DNA from: an uncultured Methanobrevibacter sp. | Lineage (GTDB): Archaea; Methanobacteriota; Methanobacteria; Methanobacteriales; Methanobacteriaceae | Direction: 5' to 3' | Length of the DNA: 53,322 nt | NCBI RefSeq assembly: GCF_902769175.1 | Contig: NZ_CACXNW010000021.1 | Coordinates: 39,825 to 93,146 of the forward strand | Part shown: positions 1 to 7,699 of the stretch, piece after piece | How the letters are laid out: each line of letters starts with the position of its first letter | Numbering within the stretch: position 1 is the stretch's first letter | Program-made: the position numbers and the translations under genes | Notes under the pieces: generated by a model | Databases searched by the model: none | Seen by the model: only the letters and a program-made list of their open reading frames with translations | What the model was told of the DNA's origin: nothing

Positions 1-72
<72 letters not shown>

Positions 73-169
73 TTAAAAATAAAAATAAATTATAAAAAGC
101 ACTAAAAACAATTAAAAATAGAAAAATAAAAAAATTTAGTCAAAAGACTAAAAAAATAAAAATAAAACA

Positions 170-1891
170 TTAGTTTAACCTATCTCTTTTTCTTAATAAT
201 CCAAATGCAAATATTAGCAAAACAACAGTTAAAACCAATATGTATCGGATGTCAAAAGATTTTTGGCTAATAGGATTGTCTTCAAATAATTCAACCATTT
301 TCTTATCATTATTAGAATTCTCGCTAACAAATGTAGAATTCATTTCATCTGATTTAGCGGATTTGCCATATGCTCTGGCTTTTGACTGATTATTCAATAA
401 GTTGCTGGATACAACATTTGATTGATTTTTCAATATATTATTGGATGCATCATTTGTTTGGTCTTTCAAATTAGAGGAATCTGTTCCACTATCTGTTTTT
501 CCATTGGAAGTATCTGCATCTGTTTTATCATCATCAAATTTAAATCCATCATCACTTAAATTGAAACGTTCAAAATGTTCATTGAAATCTCTCGCATAAT
601 AATCCTGTAAAACATCAGAATATCTGTTTAGCAATGAAAAGTCCAAAAGGTCAAATAATCCCATCTTTTGATTGGTTGTAGTTGGCTTTATCCTGCTTGA
701 AACATTATTAGGATCCAAAACAGAAGAATCGGTTGGATCTTCATCTCCCCAATTGTTATCATTGAACTTAGGGAACAGATATTTTGCATCAGGCCATTTG
801 ACAAATAACTCTTTTCCTAAAGGAGCAGAATTATTTGTAATTATGTTGTCATGCACATTTATGATGGTTGTAGCATTGAACATAGGCTCTTGGATATAAA
901 ATGATCCTCCAGTTTCATCAGCTGTATTATTTACGATAATCGAATTTGTGAGGTTAATGCTTCCGGAAACCATTATGGCTCCACCATTAGTGCCTGCTGT
1001 ATTGTTGATGAAGATACATCTGTCCAGACTGGAGTTTCCAGCCCAACTGTAATAGGCACCGGCCCACTCATCTGCATGATTATACATAAAAATACAATCT
1101 TGAACATTACCATATCCAAAAATGCTAACACGAATAGCTCCACCGTCACGACGAGCTGAATTATTTATGAATACTGAATTATAAATATCTGAAATTGCGT
1201 AACAGGTAGTTACTGCACCGCCATCATGATCGGCATGATTGCCTATGAATAGGGAATTGTTTACAAACAAATAACTTCTATCCGTTTCATTTCCATAATT
1301 TGAAATAGCTCCTCCATTAGTGACATTCAATGCAGTATTGTTTATGAAAATGCAATTGCCAACATAAGCATTTCCTGTTTCAATGCAAATTCCACCACCA
1401 AAATTATCTGTTTTCCCATTTATGAGGGTCAAATTATTAAATTTGGCAGTTATTCCAATGTATTGAATGAAAAATATGCTTGACAATTCTTCACCGTCTA
1501 TAATGATGTCACGTGGATCTCCATTACCTTGAAGCGAAATACTTTTAGTGATATTGATTCCATGAACCTTATATGTACCGGGTTCAATTAGAATGACATC
1601 TCCATCATTTGCATTTTCTATCCTATTGATCAAATCCTGTGAAGAGTCTTCTGAATTCCCCTTGGAATTAGAGTTTTTAAGAGAAGAATCAGAACTGGAA
1701 ACAGTGGATTCGCTTATAGAATTTAAGCCATCATTTCTTAAATCCAAATCATTAAACTCTAACTCATCGTCTTCATAAGTTAAATCTTCATCAAGAATAT
1801 TTTCATCAATAGATTCTGCACTAATTGAAGGAATGGTAATCAGAAAAATTAACAATAAGCTAAATGATATCCATTTAACTTTTCCCTTGAT
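170..1891 (-). CDS. Adhesin-like surface protein, beta-helix, C-terminal membrane anchor
   Basis: About 573 residues. It has a secretion signal (hydrophobic LLLLIFLITIPSISA), an acidic Ser/Asn-rich linker, then a right-handed parallel beta-helix region of pectate-lyase type (repeats of the form NNTAxxxGGAI over roughly residues 110-370). A Ser/Asn/Asp-rich linker follows, and a C-terminal transmembrane helix (YILVLTVVLLIFAFGLL) followed by basic RKR. This is the usual membrane-anchored adhesin layout of Methanobrevibacter. The conventional start, TTG at 1855, would cut the basic part off the signal peptide. A perfect ribosome site (AAGGAGGTG) lies five bases before an in-frame ATC at 1891, giving I-KGKVKW before the hydrophobic core, and there is no ATG, GTG or TTG at that position. 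Either ATC is used as the start or the start codon has mutated. The rest of the frame is intact. A TATA-like box lies near 1977-1989. Confidence 0.8.
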   Translation of the reverse strand: MKGKVKWISFSLLLIFLITIPSISAESIDENILDEDLTYEDDELEFNDLDLRNDGLNSISESTVSSSDSSLKNSNSKGNSEDSSQDLINRIENANDGDVILIEPGTYKVHGINITKSISLQGNGDPRDIIIDGEELSSIFFIQYIGITAKFNNLTLINGKTDNFGGGICIETGNAYVGNCIFINNTALNVTNGGAISNYGNETDRSYLFVNNSLFIGNHADHDGGAVTTCYAISDIYNSVFINNSARRDGGAIRVSIFGYGNVQDCIFMYNHADEWAGAYYSWAGNSSLDRCIFINNTAGTNGGAIMVSGSINLTNSIIVNNTADETGGSFYIQEPMFNATTIINVHDNIITNNSAPLGKELFVKWPDAKYLFPKFNDNNWGDEDPTDSSVLDPNNVSSRIKPTTTNQKMGLFDLLDFSLLNRYSDVLQDYYARDFNEHFERFNLSDDGFKFDDDKTDADTSNGKTDSGTDSSNLKDQTNDASNNILKNQSNVVSSNLLNNQSKARAYGKSAKSDEMNSTFVSENSNNDKKMVELFEDNPISQKSFDIRYILVLTVVLLIFAFGLLRKRDRLN

Positions 1892-2123
1892 TTATACACC
1901 TCCTTACAAATCGAATATTCAACTTTAAATCTAATAAAATTCAATTATATCAATAATATTAACTTTATTGTTTAACAATATATAATATTTTGCATAACGA
2001 GAAATGATGAAAAAACTATATAAAAATAATCAAAATAGGAAAAAATTGAAAATATGAAAAATAATGAGAACACTAAAAATTTAGAGATTATAGAAGTAAT
2101 AAAAATAATAAAAAGTTAGGATT

Positions 2124-2215
2124 AAAAAAGAATAAAAGAAAGAAAAAAATTAGAAAAAAATTAAAAAAAAACTATGAAAAAAGAATAAAAGAAAGAAAAA
2201 ATAGAAAAAATTATA
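2124..2215. repeat. 53-bp tandem duplication in A-rich spacer
   Basis: A purine-rich segment starting AAAAAAGAATAAAAGAAAG recurs with an offset of 53 bases (starts 2124 and 2177). The whole 1892-2223 spacer is otherwise the adhesin promoter side plus A-rich sequence downstream of the methyltransferase. Read on the minus strand it is T-rich and could serve as a U-tract terminator for that gene. Confidence 0.6.
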
Positions 2216-2223
2216 AAAATTAA

Positions 2224-2835
2224 CTATTTTTGAAAAACAATCAGATAATGGGATTTACCTTGAGGAATATCTTCACCACAATCTGGATTTAATGAGAATA
2301 AACTCATTCCATGTTCCTTAAAGACTTCTTCCAAATCTTCTGGACTGCTTCTTACAGTAATAGGAGGACCATGTTTTGCTTCCTGCTTTTTATAATCCAT
2401 GATAGCTATCTTTCCACCTGGCTTAAGAATTCTTTTAAGCTCTTCAATAGCCTCATCCATTCTTCTGGTTGCCTTAAATCCATGCCATACATTGATTAGG
2501 AGAATGACATCAACCACATCATCCTCCAAATCGATATGATCAGGAATATCCGCACAAATCGGAATTAGGTTATCATAACCCTTTTCATCTGCAGCCTTCT
2601 GAAGGTCTTCAATGGAAGGTTCATAAATATCCACTCCATAGATTATAGCATCATCATCTAAAATCTCTACAGCTTCAAGCGCTGCATGTCCATCTCCACA
2701 TCCTGCATCCATAAACACTTCATTGCCTTCAAGGCCTAATTCCATAATAATGTCATGAGCATTCAAAAATGACTCGCTTGACCTACCTTGAATGCGATGT
2801 CCATTTGCAGGTAACATGCCTGTTGTATTTGCCAT
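2224..2835 (-). CDS. Class I SAM-dependent methyltransferase
   Basis: 203 residues. The Rossmann-type SAM-binding motif I is visible (VFMDAGCGDGHAALEA, about residues 40-55), followed by the acidic residue of motif II (YGVDIYEPS), an Asp at the end of motif III (ICADIPD) and the post-motif LKPGGKIAIMDY typical of the Methyltransf_11/25 family. The substrate cannot be read from sequence. Its start has a good ribosome site (GGTGAT five bases before ATG) and a TATA box 30-40 bases upstream, so it probably has its own short-leader transcript. It lies just downstream of the FmdE-family gene and the metal/corrinoid transporter, on the same strand. It ends in TAG, which shows that TAG is a normal stop here. 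Confidence 0.85.
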   Translation of the reverse strand: MANTTGMLPANGHRIQGRSSESFLNAHDIIMELGLEGNEVFMDAGCGDGHAALEAVEILDDDAIIYGVDIYEPSIEDLQKAADEKGYDNLIPICADIPDHIDLEDDVVDVILLINVWHGFKATRRMDEAIEELKRILKPGGKIAIMDYKKQEAKHGPPITVRSSPEDLEEVFKEHGMSLFSLNPDCGEDIPQGKSHYLIVFQK

Positions 2836-2864
2836 AAATAATCACCATTTAAATTAATAGATTT

Positions 2865-2875
2865 GTTATAAACTT
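2865..2875 (-). promoter_or_regulatory. TATA box of the methyltransferase gene
   Basis: On the minus strand the sequence reads AAGTTTATAAC, centred about 35 bases before the ATG at 2835. This fits an archaeal promoter with transcription starting about 10 bases before the start codon. Called from sequence resemblance only. Confidence 0.5.
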
Positions 2876-3089
2876 ATTAAATAATCAATCGAATATTTAA
2901 TTTAATTGAAAGAATTTCATCAATGAAAAACGATTGATTAATTGCATATCTTGGAATGATAAAAAATTGCAAAAATATGCTATTTTTTAAAATTATAAAA
3001 ACTGAAGAATATATTTTTTCTAAAATTCCAAAAATTGAATAATAAATTTTTTTTAAAATTATGAAAATTGAAAATGAAATGATGAAGGA

Positions 3090-3662
3090 CTATTCATCAA
3101 TTATCTCATAATATGCCCCTTCAGCACATGGAATGCAAACAGGTTTTCCACCACGGTTTAAGTGGCGTCCATCAGTGATTTTTTCACCACAAATTGAACA
3201 GTATGTGCTTGTGTGTGGTTTACCAGGCATTTGAGAAGGCTTCAATTCAACATGAACCTTTTCCACATTGAAGAGTTCTTCAGCAGGAGTTCGTTTGAAT
3301 CTTTCAATCATTTCATCTCTGGTTTCCCTAATCTTTTCCTGTTTGTTAGCATCTGCATCTGAAACCCTAATAGCTTCTCCAGTGTCCATATTATAAAAGG
3401 TCACTGCGAATTTGCCGTAGCACATTTGCTTTAGAGACCTTTTTCCCATAGTACATTTAGTGACAGATTGTACTGCATCAGACATGCATCTGTCAATCTC
3501 TAAAAATACAATAAGGTTTTTATGACGCTTGTTCAATTCAAATCCCATCAATTCCATACCCTACATAGCAAGCTTGGTACCAATAGCTATTCCACCACAG
3601 ACTTCTCCGTGAAACTCTTTTGCTTTTGCCAATTGCTCTTCATAATCTTCTACACTTACCAT
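3090..3662 (-). pseudogene. FmdE-family zinc protein interrupted by an in-frame TAG
   Basis: The gene starts at ATG 3662 behind a good site (GGTGTAAAA-ATG) and reads 190 codons in one frame, except for a TAG at codon 34 (3561-3563). Before the stop is the characteristic FmdE N-terminus (FHGEVCGGIAIGTKLAM, with the conserved His and Cys). After it the family continues (GMELMGFELN) through a C-terminal four-Cys zinc ribbon (CSICGEK...CIPC). FmdE-domain proteins resemble a gene linked to formylmethanofuran dehydrogenase and often travel with metal transporters. The downstream part alone (from 3557) would lack the conserved HxxxC site. No pyrrolysine system is evident and TAG ends several neighbouring genes, so a nonsense mutation or sequencing error is the simplest reading. 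It sits downstream of the ABC transporter on the same strand. Confidence 0.8.
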
Positions 3663-3834
3663 TTTTACACCTTTGATTGTTTTTATCTTTAAATTTCTGA
3701 TTCAATTAAAAATATTAAATTATTTTATGAATATGATTTTATTTATAAATTAGTTGAAACAACAATTTTTAAATATTTAAAATAATCCATAATCCTTTAA
3801 ATTAATGAAACAATAATTTCATTTTAAATAATAG

Positions 3835-4665
3835 CTAATCATTAGAATACTTCTTTGAATAATCCCTCAAAACCAACTCCAAATTAGTTCTTTGAGGAAC
3901 ACAAATTTTCCTATCATTCTCCAATTCAACAAGTTTTACATCAATTCCATATGCATTCTTCAAGTTCTCTTCAGTTAAGACATCTTCAGGCTTTCCAAAG
4001 TCAATGAATGACTTGTCCTTCATTATAGCCACCTTTGTAGCTGCTAAAAATGCATGGTCCGGATAATGTGAAGACATTATAACAGCAAGACCTAGTTTAG
4101 ACAACTGTTCAATGATTTCAAGAAGCTTAATCTGGTTTCCAAAATCTAAATGGTTAGTTGGCTCATCCAATATAAGCAAGTCAGGCTCTTGAGCCAAAAC
4201 CCTTGCAAGAAATACCAATTGCCTTTCTCCTCCGCTTAAATTAGTATAGCTTTTATCCTTTAAATCTTCAATTCCAAGAGTTTTAAGAGCATTTAATGCT
4301 ATTTCCTTGTCCTCATCACGAGGAGAAGCAGTTAGATTGATATATGGAGACCTGCCCATCAATACAACATCAAAGACGCTGAATGGGAAAGATGGAACAT
4401 GTCCCTGTGGAATATATCCAACTATCTTTGCAATATCATTAAATGAAAGGCTATCAATATTGTTTCCATTCAATAAGATGATTCCTGAATTAAGCTTATG
4501 AAGACCATTCAATGTTTTTATTAAAGTGGTTTTGCCTGTTCCATTTGGCCCTAATATACATAAGACATCCCCCCTTTCCATTGAAAAGCTAATGTTTTCA
4601 AATACGATTGGAGAATCCTTATCATAAGAAAATGAAACATCCTTAACTTCAACTAATTTTGTCAT
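3835..4665 (-). CDS. ABC transporter ATPase, iron(III)/cobalamin type (FepC/BtuD family)
   Basis: 276 residues from ATG 4665; a TTG 18 bases upstream is less well placed relative to the ribosome site. Walker A (GPNGTGKTT), Q-loop (YIPQGH), signature (NLSGGERQ), Walker B (LLILDEPTNHLD) and the switch His (SSHYPDH) are all present, so this is a complete nucleotide-binding subunit. It energises import of a chelated metal or corrinoid together with the permease encoded 70 bases upstream and the binding protein before that. The order binding protein-permease-ATPase on one strand is the usual FecBCD/BtuFCD operon. The exact substrate cannot be decided from sequence. Confidence 0.9.
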   Translation of the reverse strand: MTKLVEVKDVSFSYDKDSPIVFENISFSMERGDVLCILGPNGTGKTTLIKTLNGLHKLNSGIILLNGNNIDSLSFNDIAKIVGYIPQGHVPSFPFSVFDVVLMGRSPYINLTASPRDEDKEIALNALKTLGIEDLKDKSYTNLSGGERQLVFLARVLAQEPDLLILDEPTNHLDFGNQIKLLEIIEQLSKLGLAVIMSSHYPDHAFLAATKVAIMKDKSFIDFGKPEDVLTEENLKNAYGIDVKLVELENDRKICVPQRTNLELVLRDYSKKYSND

Positions 4666-4736
4666 AAAAACACCATAATCCAAAAATTCATAAATATGCA
4701 GTAATTACACTTAAAATAACATCCATAAATCACAAG

Positions 4737-5762
4737 CTAATTCCATTCAGAATATCCTCTTCTAAGCAAATAAAGGAATAATGGAACACCAATAATAGCT
4801 GTTAAAATACCAATAGGAATCTCTATTGAAATGAATGTTCTTGAAATATTGTCAATCAACAATAGGAAACTTGCACCAATGCTTAAGGAAGCTGGAAGAA
4901 GAATCTTATGGTCCGGACCTACTATAATACGTGTCATATGAGGAACAACAAGACCAATCCAACCGATTATTCCGCTAATGGAAACTGCTGCAGAAGTCAC
5001 TAAGGTACATGCAACAATGACAATCAGCCTTAACTTTCCAGGATCCAATCCAAGGGACTGTGCCTCTTCATCACCCATTGACAAAACATTCAAATGCCAT
5101 CTTAAGATCATTATCACAATCACTCCAATAAGCAAAGGAATGATAATCATAGATAACTTATTGAAATTAACTGCAGATAAGCTGCCCATAAGCCAATAGG
5201 TAATTTGAGGAAGCTTATCATAAGGGTCTGCCATAAATTTGGCACCGGAAATCAGTGCATTGAAGAATGCAGAAACTGCAGTACCTGAAAGCACAAGAAG
5301 AAGAATTCCTCCTGCCCGATAAGACTTTGAAATCACATAAGTAATTGAAACTGAAACCAATCCACATACAAATGCAAACAATTGAATCAATGCATTTCCC
5401 ATATTTGCTAAGATTGCAATAGCTGCACCAAATCCTGCCCCTGCAGATACCCCTAACAAATCTGGAGATACAAGAGGGTTTTTGAATATTCCCTGAAAAG
5501 AGGCTCCTGCAAGAGATAAGCATGCTCCAACAAGCAATGCTGCAATGATACGAGGCAATCTAATTGTGAAAACAATAGAATTCAACTCTGGAGATACAGC
5601 TAAAGATGGAAAAATAGGACTAAGAATAGTCTTTATCACATCAATTGGAGCTACCGGATATCTGCCTAACATAAAGGACACAAAGAATAAAAATATTGGC
5701 AGTGCAATCAAGAGCAGATATATAAGCAAATTGTCAATATTCAAAGAAGAATTTTCACTCAT
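4737..5762 (-). CDS. ABC transporter permease, FecCD/BtuC family
   Basis: 341 residues, almost wholly hydrophobic with about ten membrane segments. It carries family-typical stretches such as the FKNPLVSPDLLGVSAGAGFG region and IGWIGLVVPHMTRIIVGPDH, the loop contacted by the ATPase. Start chosen at ATG 5762. A TTG one codon upstream is read differently because it overlaps the stop of a short upstream frame (TGATG). The 5' end and first codons of this gene have been tandemly duplicated (59-bp unit), which places a 19-codon copy of the N-terminus immediately upstream. It acts with the ATPase (3835-4665) and the binding protein (5966-7072). Confidence 0.92.
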   Translation of the reverse strand: MSENSSLNIDNLLIYLLLIALPIFLFFVSFMLGRYPVAPIDVIKTILSPIFPSLAVSPELNSIVFTIRLPRIIAALLVGACLSLAGASFQGIFKNPLVSPDLLGVSAGAGFGAAIAILANMGNALIQLFAFVCGLVSVSITYVISKSYRAGGILLLVLSGTAVSAFFNALISGAKFMADPYDKLPQITYWLMGSLSAVNFNKLSMIIIPLLIGVIVIMILRWHLNVLSMGDEEAQSLGLDPGKLRLIVIVACTLVTSAAVSISGIIGWIGLVVPHMTRIIVGPDHKILLPASLSIGASFLLLIDNISRTFISIEIPIGILTAIIGVPLFLYLLRRGYSEWN

Positions 5763-5847
5763 CAATACAAATCCTTAAAATCATTAAAATTGTCAATATT
5801 CAATGAAGAATTTTCACTCATCAATACAAATCCTTAAAATCATTAAA
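5731..5847. repeat. 59-bp tandem duplication spanning the permease start
   Basis: The segments 5731-5788 and 5790-5847 are copies offset by 59 bases, with one difference seen (CAAAGAAG versus CAATGAAG). The unit covers the permease's untranslated leader, start codon and first codons. Confidence 0.9.
5762..5821 (-). CDS. Short leader ORF made by duplication of the permease start
   Basis: ATG at 5821 opens a 19-codon frame beginning MSENSSLNID, the same first ten residues as the permease. It ends in TGA at 5762-5764, which overlaps the permease ATG by one base (TGATG). It exists because a 59-bp unit covering the permease translation start was duplicated. If translated it would couple ribosomes directly into the permease. 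Whether it is expressed is inference. Confidence 0.5.
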   Translation of the reverse strand: MSENSSLNIDNFNDFKDLY

Positions 5848-5892
5848 TTAAAGGAGAATAGGAAAATATCCTACTCAAAAACCTATAAAAAT

Positions 5893-5993
5893 AATTCACT
5901 AATCTAAAATAACTATAAATCAGATTCCTTAAATCCAGAAAATATAATTCGCTAATCTAAAATAACTATAAATCAGATTCCTTTAATCCAGAA
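5893..5993. repeat. 53-bp tandem duplication spanning the binding-protein gene end
   Basis: Two copies offset by 53 bases contain CTAATCTAAAATAACTATAA and the codons for the last residues of the binding protein (KESDL-stop). Several base differences separate the copies, so this duplication is older than the perfect ones elsewhere. The copy inside the gene is the one nearer 5993; the other lies beyond the stop codon. Confidence 0.85.
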
Positions 5994-7072
5994 GATATTA
6001 AAATATCCTTTGCTTCCTCATCACTTAAATCATAATGATAGAAATTGCTATAAAACTCTTTAGTTGCATCCACCATATTGATATTGGAATACTTATCTGG
6101 ATAAATGACCTTAGCAGTCCAAGGAACACCTATAATAATATTAGCACCTGGAGGCCTGTCAAACCATTTGAATGGAGACTGTGGTGAAAGATAAACCTGA
6201 TGATTCTTCACTGCCTTTACATTAGCCCATTTTGAATCCTTGTAGACATTATTGTAAAAGTCCTCATCAGTTGCTATTATGACATCAGGATTCCATTTCA
6301 TTATCTGTTCAATTGAAACTGTCAATTCGCTCCCACTGTCTTTGACTTCAGTGTCTGCTACATTTTTACCTCCAACAAGAGAAATGAGCTGTCCATGAGA
6401 AGCACCACTTGCATAAGTGGATAATCCATCTTCACCTGAAGCATAATAAACAGATTTCTTTTCAGATTCTGGAATGGAACTTGCAGTGGATTGAACTTCG
6501 CTTAAGTATTTGTCATTAAAGCCAATCAATTGATTTGCCTTATCCTCTACCTGCAAAAGCTTGCCTATGAATCCGATTGTATTCTCTATCTTTGTGACAT
6601 TTGTATTGTCAGTTACTGCCACAACAGGAAGTGATCCGAATTTCTCTTGTCTTTCATCTACAACAGATAAATCAACACCCATTCCTTCATCGATTCCCTC
6701 TACAACAATATCAGGTTCTGATGCAATGAACTCTTCATAATTACCGTCTTGGCTTCCAAACCATCCGCCTACAACAGGAAACTTATCCTTGTATTGGTCT
6801 GGAACATATTTGAGTTTCTCATCTGTCCATTGGAAGTTAACCCCTGCCAATTTATCAGGAGCAAGCATATACATTATTGTAGTCATTGGAGGGCTTGTAG
6901 CAATAACCCTATTAATATCACTTGGAATGTTTACTGTTCTATTTGCCATGTCAGTTATTGTCTGATTGCCAGATGAGCTAACTGAAGAGGGAGAAGCAAA
7001 TAAGCTAATGGCCACTCCACAAACTATTAAGGCAAGTAAAATAAGCAATATAATTTTTGTTTTCTTTTCCAT
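5966..7072 (-). CDS. ABC transporter substrate-binding protein, FecB/BtuF (TroA-like) family
   Basis: 368 residues. It has an N-terminal signal or membrane anchor (IILLILLALIVCGVAISLFA) and then a periplasmic-binding-protein type III fold. Family features include ITDMANRTVNIPSDINRVIA at the start of the mature domain, a region around EFIASEPDIVVEGID, and the second-lobe IEQIMKWNPDVIIATDEDF. There is no clean lipobox, so the protein is probably held by the uncleaved helix outside the cell membrane. It is first in the transporter operon, with a TATA box 45-55 bases upstream and a weak ribosome site (TAGGTAAT). Candidate ligands are ferric chelates or corrinoids; sequence alone does not settle which. 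Confidence 0.9.
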   Translation of the reverse strand: MEKKTKIILLILLALIVCGVAISLFASPSSVSSSGNQTITDMANRTVNIPSDINRVIATSPPMTTIMYMLAPDKLAGVNFQWTDEKLKYVPDQYKDKFPVVGGWFGSQDGNYEEFIASEPDIVVEGIDEGMGVDLSVVDERQEKFGSLPVVAVTDNTNVTKIENTIGFIGKLLQVEDKANQLIGFNDKYLSEVQSTASSIPESEKKSVYYASGEDGLSTYASGASHGQLISLVGGKNVADTEVKDSGSELTVSIEQIMKWNPDVIIATDEDFYNNVYKDSKWANVKAVKNHQVYLSPQSPFKWFDRPPGANIIIGVPWTAKVIYPDKYSNINMVDATKEFYSNFYHYDLSDEEAKDILISSGLKESDL

Positions 7073-7117
7073 ACTATTACCTATAAATCATATTAACATG
7101 AAATATTTTTCATTTCA

Positions 7118-7130
7118 TTTATATAAATAA
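7118..7130 (-). promoter_or_regulatory. TATA box of the ABC transporter operon
   Basis: The minus strand reads AAAATTATTTATATAAATG, an A-rich BRE-like stretch followed by TTTATATA, about 50 bases before the binding-protein ATG at 7072. Confidence 0.5.
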
Positions 7131-7384
7131 TTTTCTAAATAATTTAATATTAGTCAGAATTTGAAATAATAGGCAAATTAAAGTTTAAATAAATAAGAAA
7201 AATAATACATATGGCATAAGAAATTAGTATAAAATCATTGAAAAAATATATCGAATATAATGAAAATGTACAACATGAAATTGTATGGATAAAGGAAAAA
7301 TTGATAAAATAAATTAAAAAAGATATCTCAATGGAAATGATAAAAAAATTAAAAAAAAGAATGAAAAAAAAAACGAAATATAAT

Positions 7385-7525
7385 ATAGATTTTATTAGCA
7401 AACAGATTAATAAAAACAATGAGAAACATATACATTTTATTACCAAACAGATTAAAAAAAAAAAAAAATGAGAAACACATAGATTTTATTAGCAAACAGA
7501 TTGAGAAAAATAACAAGAAACAAAG
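7385..7525. repeat. Three tandem repeats of about 45-51 bp in the 7073-7699 spacer
   Basis: Units begin near 7385, 7429 and 7480, each with ATTTTATTAGCAAACAGATT or a close variant (ATTTTATTACCAAACAGATT in the middle copy), then an A-rich stretch and GAGAAACA or AAGAAAC. The rest of the spacer holds no convincing gene; open frames on the minus strand here are phenylalanine/isoleucine-rich low-complexity readings of A-tracts. The 3' part (7610-7690) is the promoter of the next adhesin. Confidence 0.75.
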
Positions 7526-7699
7526 AATTAATTTCAAGATTTAGTCTCAGATTAAGTTTTGGATCTGAAACACATTAGTTGAAATTTCACACAATTTGTT
7601 ACAATCCCAACCATTATATATTCGTTAAAAAAAATATACTTAATATAGTTAATACTAATAGTTCAGCACAATATTAATATAATTTTTGGAGGAAAACTT

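Noticed and set aside
7385-7525. CRISPR array
   Set aside because: Units are direct tandem repeats without unique spacers or cas genes; the same holds for the other repeat clusters.
7150-7537. Minus-strand Phe/Ile-rich open frames in the spacer
   Set aside because: They come from A-rich low-complexity sequence, with no ribosome site and no domain.
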